Virus record (IMG/VR): IMGVR_UViG_3300032116_000229
Span: 1-58,195 of that record
DNA: 58,195 bases
Source: a virus
Reading direction: 5' to 3' (one strand)
The notes beneath the pieces are model-generated. The model was not told the origin of the DNA. It did not search any database and worked only from the letters and a program-made list of their open reading frames with translations. Every line of letters starts with the position of its first letter. Positions within the stretch are counted from its first letter, which is position 1. The position numbers were made by a program, and so were the translations under genes. Of the stretch, positions 14,549-20,638 are shown piece after piece.

Positions 14549-14730
14549 GGCTCGTCATACTCACGGACGACGCACGACACCTTCCAATCCTCGAAAGTAA
14601 GCCGCCTCGATATCCACCCGTTGCCGAGTTCGTGATAGAGGCCCTGCTTTTTTGCTTCCTTGTCGAACGCAGCCAACAGCGCGTCATAAAGGTCATCGTC
14701 AATCGTATTGATATCCAAGTGCATCTTCAC
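14545..14730 (-). CDS. Hypothetical protein, 61 aa
   Basis: GTG start preceded by GGGAGG at 6 nt; an ATG two codons later is an alternative. Acidic helical front (TIDDDLYDALLAAFDKEAKKQG) and strand-rich end (RRLTFEDWKVSCVVREYDEP). Ends in a CCGTGA junction with the next gene. Confidence 0.55.
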   Translation of the reverse strand: MKMHLDINTIDDDLYDALLAAFDKEAKKQGLYHELGNGWISRRLTFEDWKVSCVVREYDEP

Positions 14731-14755
14731 CTCACACCTCCCGCCGTAAATTGGC

Positions 14756-15130
14756 TTACCAATCGCATAGTTCCTTAAACTTCATAACATCGCCTTGAAG
14801 TTCGTCCGGGTTGTCGTCGCTAAGCCAGTGGGCGAGACACACCATCAACGCCTTTCGCAGTTGTCCATTCTTGTACGCCAAGTCGATGGCAGCACTCTGC
14901 GCTTGAAGTGCGACGGCATTCAGCCGCTCGTTCTCTGCCTTCAGCCGCTCGATTTCTTCTTCCTTGCATACCTGGCTGTACATGACCGGGTCGATGCACC
15001 TCGCCACATCAGCCCAAAAGGATGTCATATCGCGGTGATACTCCTTCATCCCCCATGCGTACTCGAAAGCCTTGTCCTTGCCCAGTGATGCGATGAGGCA
15101 CTTGGCGTGCTCCTTGCAGTCGTTGCTCAT
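14756..15130 (-). CDS. Hypothetical coiled-coil protein, 124 aa
   Basis: Start MSNDCKEHAKCLIASLG with AGGA 7 nt upstream and an ATGA overlap with the 27-aa gene before it. Residues about 70-105 (EEEIERLKAENERLNAVALQAQS) are a clear coiled coil. Four cysteines are scattered. No known family. Confidence 0.6.
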   Translation of the reverse strand: MSNDCKEHAKCLIASLGKDKAFEYAWGMKEYHRDMTSFWADVARCIDPVMYSQVCKEEEIERLKAENERLNAVALQAQSAAIDLAYKNGQLRKALMVCLAHWLSDDNPDELQGDVMKFKELCDW

Positions 15131-15210
15131 CGGAACATCCTCCCCACCCAGGCCAGAAACGCCTCCAGTGCATCCATCGCCCACTCGGCGGCTTTGCGTA
15201 AGGCGTTCAT
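15127..15210 (-). CDS. Tiny amphipathic peptide, 27 aa
   Basis: A 27-residue amphipathic helix (start MNALRKAAEWAMDALEAFL), rich in Ala, Trp and Leu. Both ends form ATGA overlaps with the flanking genes (15127-15130 and 15207-15210), a precise arrangement that is unlikely by chance. Its 3' end supplies the next gene's GGGGAGGA ribosome site. Could be a membrane-active or regulatory peptide. Confidence 0.5.
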   Translation of the reverse strand: MNALRKAAEWAMDALEAFLAWVGRMFR

Positions 15211-15611
15211 CGTTTGCCGAAGAAATACAGCCAATCCATATGGGTCAACTGAAGGCTCATCGATGGCCTGTCCTTCAGCACATCAATCCAGCCTGCGTAT
15301 TCGTCTGCCGCTTGCTGATGGCTCTGAATCTTGGCGTGACACTCAGCCAGCTTCCTCTGCAACTCTGGACGAATCATTACTTGAGGCCCACCAGGCTGCT
15401 GGCTCGTGTAGTTGCTGATGGTTGCGGCAATGCTCTCGTTGATTTCCAGTCCAGACTCCCGAATCTCGGCAAGGACTTTCGCTTTTTCGTCAGCCCACCA
15501 CGCTACGCGGCTGCGTCGGAATTCGCGCTGGAGCCTCGCCCCTTCCGCAACCTGTGCTGCCGTGTATGGAAACTGCCATTCGTTTCGCTTACCGCTGCCA
15601 ATGTGCATCAT
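15207..15611 (-). CDS. Hypothetical helical protein, 134 aa
   Basis: Helical throughout, with long charged helices (ARLQREFRRSRVAWWADEKAKVLAEIRESG; ELQRKLAECHAKIQSHQQAADEYAGWIDVL). AGGAACG precedes the doubled ATG. Coupled to the tiny gene at 15127-15210. Function unknown. Confidence 0.6.
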   Translation of the reverse strand: MMHIGSGKRNEWQFPYTAAQVAEGARLQREFRRSRVAWWADEKAKVLAEIRESGLEINESIAATISNYTSQQPGGPQVMIRPELQRKLAECHAKIQSHQQAADEYAGWIDVLKDRPSMSLQLTHMDWLYFFGKR

Positions 15612-15662
15612 GATTTCGTTCCTGTTGGTTTATTGAACATTGATAAAGGCTGCCGCGATTAC

Positions 15663-15842
15663 TCACGGCATTGCTCCCCACAGCCACACAACGACACCGG
15701 CGAACATCAAGCCGAAGCCGACAAATATGGCCAAGAAAATCATTATCCAAAGAAAAGCCACAGACCGGCGAGAGCCACCCCAAGGGGCCACTAGTGACGC
15801 CAGCAGCCCGACCGTAAACAGAACTAGGCCTATTGCGGTCAC
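15663..15842 (-). CDS. Small two-helix membrane protein, 59 aa
   Basis: GTG start overlapping the preceding stop (15839-15842). Two hydrophobic segments, about residues 3-19 and 28-55, separated by GGSRRS, predict a helical hairpin in the membrane. Holin-like in size and shape, but it is far from the lysis cassette, so that role is unlikely. Function unknown. Confidence 0.55.
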   Translation of the reverse strand: MTAIGLVLFTVGLLASLVAPWGGSRRSVAFLWIMIFLAIFVGFGLMFAGVVVWLWGAMP

Positions 15843-16234
15843 GGCTTCGTCTCTCTAATTTCGTCCAGAATCTTTTGCTGCTCGGCGCGCTCAACATCCC
15901 ACGCCGCGTCCGAAGCCCACGCAGCAGCCTTCGCGGCAGACTTTGCCGCAGTCCACGCAGCAGCCTTCGCCGCACCCCACGCTGAAGCCCACGCCGCGTC
16001 CGTCTCATCGGACGCCGCATCCATCGCAGCCCACGCATCCTCCGCAGCCCACGCCGCAGCCCTCGCCGCAGCCAGTTCCTCGTCCGTCGCCTCGCCTCGT
16101 GCGTGACGCTCGGCAACATCCAGCGCGGCAATGCTTCGCGGGTCGGCCATCAGGTGCTGCACCCGTCGCGCACAGCGGACAGCAAACAGGCGCAACTGCG
16201 CGTCGGTCAGGCCGTCGAGGTTTAGGTCGCTCAC
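15839..16234 (-). CDS. Ala/Trp-repeat protein, 131 aa
   Basis: N-terminal 55 residues (LTDAQLRLFAVRCARRVQHLMADPRSIAALDVAERHARGEATDEEL) are followed by an A-A-W-A repeat region (residues about 57-112: AAARAAAWAAEDAWAAMDAASDE). This architecture is familiar from phage and bacterial proteins loosely annotated 'putative immunity protein', though no immunity function is known for phage copies. GTG start at a CCGTGA junction. Confidence 0.65.
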   Translation of the reverse strand: MSDLNLDGLTDAQLRLFAVRCARRVQHLMADPRSIAALDVAERHARGEATDEELAAARAAAWAAEDAWAAMDAASDETDAAWASAWGAAKAAAWTAAKSAAKAAAWASDAAWDVERAEQQKILDEIRETKP

Positions 16235-16563
16235 GGCTTCGCCTCCTGTTGTCGCCGCACCTCTTCGAAGGCGTCATCGATGTGGCTCTCAGCGTCCTCG
16301 AGCGCAGTTAAAAGGTGCTGAGTCATGCTCTCGATTGGAACATCCTGACGAATCTGAATAACCAGTTCGCGAAGCAAATGGGTTGGCGACGAGGTCTGCA
16401 AATTTTCGGCAGTGCACTGGATAATCCAGTTGTCGTAGAAGAAATCGTCCGGGTTGAAGAAAAACGGCCCTGACTGCGTGGCCGCCCTGAAGGCACGAAG
16501 AACACCGTCGTATGTGCTTTCGTCCAAATCGTCCGCTGTAATCGTCAACTGCACCTTGTTCAT
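16231..16563 (-). CDS. Hypothetical protein, 110 aa
   Basis: Start MNKVQLTITADDLDESTYDGVLRAF with CAGGAGG before the ATG. The opening resembles the gene at 14545-14730 (both put an acidic TIxxDD segment before an aromatic/Asp pair), suggesting distant paralogy. Helical C-terminus ending EAKP at a CCGTGA junction. Confidence 0.6.
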   Translation of the reverse strand: MNKVQLTITADDLDESTYDGVLRAFRAATQSGPFFFNPDDFFYDNWIIQCTAENLQTSSPTHLLRELVIQIRQDVPIESMTQHLLTALEDAESHIDDAFEEVRRQQEAKP

Positions 16564-16584
16564 AAGCCCTCCTGGGTTGTGCAA

Positions 16585-16630
16585 TCATAATACTCTAGTC
16601 GTGACTTAGTTCACGCGGCAGTTAATAGGT
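16585..16630 (-). promoter_or_regulatory. TAAGTCACG motif and putative promoter
   Basis: Minus strand reads TAAGTCACGACTAGAGTATTATG, close to the TAAGTCACGGGTAGACTATAT at 969-984. GG units lie 11 bp apart at 16617 and 16628 (plus sense). It precedes the gene run from 16563 downward. Confidence 0.5.
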
Positions 16631-17075
16631 AGTTTGTGTTGCCAATGCGGAAGCGTCCGCAGGGTCTTGGCCACAGGTAAGGCTTGGTCGGGTCTTCCGT
16701 CCAGCCATGCACTCCGAAAAAGTCAGCATCTTTCCTAAGAAGGTTGCTGCGATGCGAGGCATGAAATGCCGGCACTCCAAGCCACCACGGGCGTTCGGCC
16801 TTTACGCCAGCGAGGGTATCAAGATGGGCGAGCGCCAGCGGTTCCTGATTGTCCACATAGCCCCGAGACTTCCACTCGCGGCACATGACGAGCCAATACA
16901 GCACCAGGGTTTTCTCGTATCCAATCCACATGACGGTCGCCGGGTGACTTGACCACCCGCCACCCTTCATTGCCTTGAGGATTTGCATACACTCGGTGCG
17001 TTGCTTGCCGAGCCGCCTGTAATCCAGGGCCTTAGCCGACGCTACGAAATCCGGGTGTGGGAGGAATGTTTGCAT
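16611..17075 (-). CDS. Pyrimidine-dimer DNA glycosylase family protein (MSMEG_6728-like)
   Basis: 154 aa opening MQTFLPHPDFVASAKALDYRRLGKQRTE, then KGGGWSSHPATVMWIGYEKTLVLYW and ending with an RPCGRFR element. This matches the MSMEG_6728-type branch of the pyrimidine dimer glycosylase (T4 DenV-like) superfamily. T4 DenV nicks DNA at UV dimers using its N-terminal amine. Residues corresponding to that chemistry cannot be confirmed here, so activity is inferred. It may protect or edit phage DNA. Confidence 0.7.
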   Translation of the reverse strand: MQTFLPHPDFVASAKALDYRRLGKQRTECMQILKAMKGGGWSSHPATVMWIGYEKTLVLYWLVMCREWKSRGYVDNQEPLALAHLDTLAGVKAERPWWLGVPAFHASHRSNLLRKDADFFGVHGWTEDPTKPYLWPRPCGRFRIGNTNYLLTAA

Positions 17076-17097
17076 AGAATATTATGCAGCGCCTCGT

Positions 17098-17307
17098 TTA
17101 CGCCTCGGGCGGTGAATCTGCTGCGGGGACAAGCCTTACGGTAAACTCGCTGCCAAACTTGTCGATGACTTCCTGCGGGTAGCCGTTCTGAACAAGCCAC
17201 TTTTTCATGGTGTCCTCAGAGCCTATCTCGTACAGCGAAAGCAACTTTGGAAAGCCGTAGAGATAACCAAGCGGCGGGTCAACCCAGTACCGTCGTCTAC
17301 TCAGCAT
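17098..17307 (-). CDS. Hypothetical protein, 69 aa
   Basis: Short protein with a KKWLVQNGYPQEVIDKFGSEFTVRLVP C-terminal half that looks like a small alpha/beta unit. Its ATG overlaps the last codons of the gene at 17297-17563. No family recognised. Confidence 0.55.
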   Translation of the reverse strand: MLSRRRYWVDPPLGYLYGFPKLLSLYEIGSEDTMKKWLVQNGYPQEVIDKFGSEFTVRLVPAADSPPEA

Positions 17308-17563
17308 AGCCGTCGTCTTCGCTCGCCAAGATTTCCGCCAGCGAACTCTTGTGCAGGATGATGGGTGTCAGCGGCCCAACATAGGCCCCGTCGATGTTGA
17401 ACTGGAAGTATTCCCAGGCCTCCTCTTCGGACATTCCCTGGCTCATCAACTTCCTAATCATCTTGCGGCCTTCGTAAATAATCCGCGTTACTTTCTGGCC
17501 ATCCGTGCCCCAGACTTCGCTGTAGCCAATCACGCAATCATCAAAGCCATCGAATACAACCAT
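17297..17563 (-). CDS. Hypothetical protein, 88 aa
   Basis: Starts MVVFDGFDDCVIGYSEVWGTDGQKVTRIIYEGRKMI and continues SQGMSEEEAWEYFQFNIDGAYVGPLTPIIL. It resembles a widespread phage family ('MSEEEAxEYFxFNixGAYvGexTPiF') of unknown role. A TAAGTCACCC motif lies just upstream (17584-17595). Confidence 0.65.
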   Translation of the reverse strand: MVVFDGFDDCVIGYSEVWGTDGQKVTRIIYEGRKMIRKLMSQGMSEEEAWEYFQFNIDGAYVGPLTPIILHKSSLAEILASEDDGYAE

Positions 17564-17612
17564 ATAGTCCTCGGAAAGAGTAATGGGTGACTTAACTTTT
17601 GCGGCAAACCTG

Positions 17613-18101
17613 TTAGTCCAGGTCGCTCAAATCGTCCAGGTCGTCCAGGTCGTCGATGAAGTCCACGCCGTCAACATCCGGGACGACCTTCTGCGCGGGC
17701 TTGACGGGCGCCGCGTTGGTAATCGGCAGCAAGGCGAGGTTAGTTGGATGAACAGTCACAGTGGCAGTCCCAGGAGTGGTGACCGCCTTGCCCTGGTCAA
17801 TTCTGGCGCGAATTTCCAGAAGGATGTTCCAGTCGTCAGTAGGCACCTCGTCAGCCTTAAAGACCAGACGCTTCGACACCTCGCTGACCATACTCTTAAG
17901 GTCAACGCCGTAGACTGAATGAACCTTGTTCGCCAGCTCGAGGCTGAAGTTGACAGTGCCATTCTCCACCTTCGACAGATGAACAGAATGAACGCCAAGT
18001 TTGTCAGCCATCTGGCCGAGCGTTTCGTCCAGGTCGATGCGCAGTTTGGCGAGAGTCTTGCCGACCGGCGACCGGCCCTTCAGTTTCTTTCTTACTTCCA
18101 T
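17613..18101 (-). CDS. Xre-family HTH protein with acidic tail, 162 aa
   Basis: Residues about 13-70 form a Cro/CI-type helix-turn-helix (LRIDLDETLGQMADKLGVHSVHLSKVENG...LANKVHSVYG). A middle domain and a Pro/Val linker follow, then a strikingly acidic end (DFIDDLDDLDDLSDLD). Probable transcriptional regulator. The acidic tail resembles that of the phage SSB at 31265-32101 and could serve as a protein-contact or DNA-mimic segment. It overlaps the gene at 18092-18535. Confidence 0.75.
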   Translation of the reverse strand: MEVRKKLKGRSPVGKTLAKLRIDLDETLGQMADKLGVHSVHLSKVENGTVNFSLELANKVHSVYGVDLKSMVSEVSKRLVFKADEVPTDDWNILLEIRARIDQGKAVTTPGTATVTVHPTNLALLPITNAAPVKPAQKVVPDVDGVDFIDDLDDLDDLSDLD

Positions 18102-18535
18102 TTCTCATCTCCTGAGTGTTCAGCCAATGACTCATAGCCGTTGGTCTTCAAATGCTTACGGAAACCCTTGAGCGCGGCGATAGTTTCCTTGCTGCCGCCC
18201 GTGTCGACGCCACGATGGGATACGATTTTGCCGATAGTAGCAAGGCTTGCCGTGACGCGCTTGTTGCCTTGACGAACCAGAACAGACATAGCCCGGTCAT
18301 CCTTCAGCCATACCTCGATTTCGGGCGGTGCCTCGTCGGGCATAGAGGCAGAGAGAAGTTCATTCACATCGGAAGACAGAAGACCTGCCAGCGCCATGAA
18401 CAGCGCCTGCCTTGCTACATAAACCTGGTCTGGCCTAAGTTCGCCGGACTCCTCGCCTTCGGCAAGCCAAGTGAGGGCATCAACCGACTTCCGGTTTAGC
18501 TCCTCAAATAGTGTGGGAATGGAAGACACGGACAC
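18092..18535 (-). CDS. Hypothetical protein, 147 aa
   Basis: Helical protein beginning MSVSSIPTLFEELNRKSVDALTWLAEG, with a DVNELLSASMPDE segment and a basic C-terminal KGFRKHLKTNGYE. It overlaps the Xre-family gene by 10 nt and is first in that unit, with GGGAGGTG upstream. The pair could be a regulator and its partner, but no toxin or antitoxin motif is seen. Confidence 0.6.
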   Translation of the reverse strand: MSVSSIPTLFEELNRKSVDALTWLAEGEESGELRPDQVYVARQALFMALAGLLSSDVNELLSASMPDEAPPEIEVWLKDDRAMSVLVRQGNKRVTASLATIGKIVSHRGVDTGGSKETIAALKGFRKHLKTNGYESLAEHSGDEKWK

Positions 18536-18544
18536 CTCCCGTAT

Positions 18545-18592
18545 CGTGCTACTGCGTTAATATAGCACTCATGCAATACTTTTGACTTGGTA
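18545..18592 (-). promoter_or_regulatory. Putative promoter
   Basis: Minus strand has AAGTCA, 18 bp, TATATT and a GGGAGGTG ribosome site leading into the gene at 18092-18535. The AAGTCA/TATAnT arrangement recurs before the amidase gene (17-bp spacing). Confidence 0.45.
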
Positions 18593-19213
18593 TTACATTG
18601 GCAATTTCTGCTTAAACGGAATCATGCTAGGACTGTTCGGCATATTTGCTACAATGTTAACCAACGCCTCGCACCTTTCATCCAACTCTGTGCAACTTCT
18701 GGACACGGAGTACATGGAGGTAGTTTGCAACTTGGCAGACGCAGCAAGCCCGAGGCAAATCACATTGATATGCTCCATGTAGGACTCTGTTGCCGGCGCC
18801 TTGGTCTCGTCCTCGACAATAGGGATTCCAGGCTGAATGATGATTACGGCATCAAAGAACTTCTTGGTCAGGGTCAAGCATTCGTCCACATAAGCCATCA
18901 CCTCTTTGTCGGTATACGGGTCGACGGACTGACGGGTGATATCTGCCAGCATATAAGCCGCAAGGTCTACCGGGGTTCGGTCCACGACAACAAAGTGCCT
19001 GTTGGCCTGGTAAATCTCCGTTAGGTCTTGAAGTATCTGGCGCTGAATCCAAAGCCGCTGACTAACCGGGTAGTCAACGCGCGGATCCATGCCGTGCTTC
19101 TTGAAGGTTGCCGATACGCTAGTCTCCACAAAGCGGTAACCAGCAACCTCGGCAAACCTCTTCGCAAGCGTGGTCTTACCAGTTCGATGCGCACCCGTCA
19201 GTCCGATAATCAT
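18593..19213 (-). CDS. AAA-type NTPase / nucleotide kinase-like, 206 aa
   Basis: P-loop GAHRTGKTTLAKR at residues 7-19. It is followed by RFVETS, a VVVDRTPVDLAAYMLADI Walker-B-like region at about residue 75, and a late DERCEALVNIV helix. This is the layout of the AAA_28 / NadR-like kinase group frequent in phages. Coupled to ThyX by an overlap (19210-19213), so a role in nucleotide or cofactor metabolism is likely. Substrate unknown. Confidence 0.7.
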   Translation of the reverse strand: MIIGLTGAHRTGKTTLAKRFAEVAGYRFVETSVSATFKKHGMDPRVDYPVSQRLWIQRQILQDLTEIYQANRHFVVVDRTPVDLAAYMLADITRQSVDPYTDKEVMAYVDECLTLTKKFFDAVIIIQPGIPIVEDETKAPATESYMEHINVICLGLAASAKLQTTSMYSVSRSCTELDERCEALVNIVANMPNSPSMIPFKQKLPM

Positions 19214-19893
19214 TCCGGCACCCGCAGGCTATTGTGATAAGCCTCGATAGTGAGCGGCACGATAGGCGCAACAAGCGTCTCCAGTGCCTGCGCGTACTGC
19301 CTAATCTCCCATTGCGCGTGCTCATGGCTGCGCAGCCGCAGAAAGTGCAGAAGATTGTGGAGGTCCACGGAAGCGAACATCCGGCTGTAAGCGGCGAAGG
19401 GCAGCACAGAGCGAGCCAGCTCTCGCGGACAACCCTGCGCGATAAGTTCCTTGTAGACCTTATAGGACGCATCGCACTGCTTCTGGATTAGGGCCTGGCA
19501 CAAGTCTGCGCTCTCGAGCGGCTCGGCCGTTCGCATCTGCTTGTTGGACTCTGACTGCTTGGTAATCTGCGCCTGGTCCGGGATGTAAAAGCCCTCGTCC
19601 AGCTCACAGTATCTGGCGGAGATTTCGTTGTAACTCCAGGTACGATGCCGATGCCACTGGCGAAGAATGAACACCGGGGCCTTGACTTCAAAGGTGAAGG
19701 TGACCGCCTCAAACGGACTGGTGTGCTTGTTCCGATAGAGGTAGTTAATCAACTTGCGGTCTTTGCCTTCATCTTCGCCCGTACGCCAGTCGGCGTCATA
19801 ACTGACTCGAGCCGCACGGACAATCGACAAGTCGCTGCCCATGTGATCGACGAGCCGTACATAGCCGTGGTCCAGAACCTTGACTTCTTTCAT
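19210..19893 (-). CDS. thyX: Flavin-dependent thymidylate synthase ThyX
   Basis: 227 aa starting MKEVKVLDHGYVRLVDHMGSD. The diagnostic ThyX signature RHRX7S is present as RHRTWSYNEIS near residue 84. Also visible are the SPFEAVTFTFEVKAP strand and the HNLLHFLRLR segment that binds dUMP and FAD. It converts dUMP to dTMP using methylene-THF and NADPH, and works with the neighbouring dUTPase. The start was set past the overlapping out-of-frame dut sequence. Confidence 0.93.
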   Translation of the reverse strand: MKEVKVLDHGYVRLVDHMGSDLSIVRAARVSYDADWRTGEDEGKDRKLINYLYRNKHTSPFEAVTFTFEVKAPVFILRQWHRHRTWSYNEISARYCELDEGFYIPDQAQITKQSESNKQMRTAEPLESADLCQALIQKQCDASYKVYKELIAQGCPRELARSVLPFAAYSRMFASVDLHNLLHFLRLRSHEHAQWEIRQYAQALETLVAPIVPLTIEAYHNSLRVPE

Positions 19894-19894
19894 G

Positions 19895-20350
19895 TTAGGC
19901 CCCCGTGCTGCCAAAGCCGCCCAGACCACGCACGGTGTCGCCGGCGCTGAAGTCTGCAACCCGGCGAAACTCCGGGTGAAGAACTGGAATGAAAACAGCC
20001 TGCGCAATCTTCTCGCCAGGCTGAATGAGAATTTCGTCCTGCTGACCACGATTGCAGGCGCTAACGAACCACTGGTTCTGGTAGTCGGCATCAATAAGCC
20101 CAACTGAATTTCCAAGAACAAGACCCTGCTTATGACCAAGGCCCGAGCGCGGCAGAATTATCGCCGCCACGTTTTGATGGTCCATGTGAATGGCAAGACC
20201 GGTTGGGATAAGAATTGCCTTCTCCGACTTTTTGAGAATCAGAGGCTCGTCAATACAGGCGACAAGGTCGTAGCCCGCCGACATTGATGTAGCCGGACCA
20301 TAAATCATGGTAGCCGCCCTCGGATCCAGGACTTTAACTTCGAAAATCAT
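19895..20350 (-). CDS. dut: dUTPase (dUTP diphosphatase)
   Basis: 151 aa with the five motifs of trimeric dUTPases in order: SAGYDL (24-29), PRSGLG (about 67-72), GLIDADYQNQW (about 83-93), PGEKIAQAVFIPV (about 111-123) and the P-loop-like RGLGGFGSTG at the C-terminus. Hydrolyses dUTP to dUMP, feeding ThyX one base downstream and keeping uracil out of phage DNA. That fits with a glycosylase-like domain on the phage polymerase. Confidence 0.95.
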   Translation of the reverse strand: MIFEVKVLDPRAATMIYGPATSMSAGYDLVACIDEPLILKKSEKAILIPTGLAIHMDHQNVAAIILPRSGLGHKQGLVLGNSVGLIDADYQNQWFVSACNRGQQDEILIQPGEKIAQAVFIPVLHPEFRRVADFSAGDTVRGLGGFGSTGA

Positions 20351-20571
20351 TTGGAAATCTCCTTCTTATGAAAACGATTAAAGACTCGCCGCAAGATGTA
20401 ACTGCGGACAATAGAGACGACGGTAAAGATGGCGACGATTTGAATGTCCTGGCTCAGCGTGATTTGGATTCCGTAAAGCGGAAACACCAATCGCTGAACA
20501 AGGAGTGAAATCAACGAACCAATCAGAATGTTGGCCGTCGCCTCAAGAAAACTGTGTAGGCGTGTTTGCAT
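20347..20571 (-). CDS. DUF7220-like membrane protein, 74 aa
   Basis: Two hydrophobic segments: residues about 12-33 (ANILIGSLISLLVQRLVFPLYG) and about 43-60 (IVAIFTVVSIVRSYILRRVFN). The 'FTxVSIvRSYxlRRxFN' end is typical of a small phage/prophage membrane family I recall as DUF7220. Coupled to dut by ATGA (20347-20350). Function unknown. Confidence 0.7.
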   Translation of the reverse strand: MQTRLHSFLEATANILIGSLISLLVQRLVFPLYGIQITLSQDIQIVAIFTVVSIVRSYILRRVFNRFHKKEISK

Positions 20572-20577
20572 ATTCCC

Positions 20578-20610
20578 TCAAGAAAGGAGGGGCAGGAATC
20601 CCTGCCCCTC
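20578..20610 (-). terminator. Terminator after ribonucleotide reductase
   Basis: Perfect 10-bp stem GAGGGGCAGG/CCTGCCCCTC with a 4-nt loop, followed on the minus strand by CTTTCTTG. It sits 12 nt after the RNR stop and before the membrane gene at 20347-20571. The U-run is weak, so read-through is likely. Confidence 0.7.
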
Positions 20611-20613
20611 GTT

Positions 20614-20638
20614 GGTCAGCCGTTACTTACTATTCTGG
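20614..20638. repeat. Direct repeat, copy 1, at RNR 3' end
   Basis: GGTCAGCCGTTACTTACTAT followed by TCTGG. It matches 23094-23118 at the other end of the RNR gene with only a few changes over about 22 bp, same orientation, about 2.5 kb apart. It overlaps the RNR stop codon. Confidence 0.65.

Noticed and set aside
15870-16110. Repetitive CCCACGCAGCAG-like stretch as a non-coding repeat
   Set aside because: It is the coding DNA of the Ala/Trp-repeat protein at 15839-16234, explained by its AWAA motifs.
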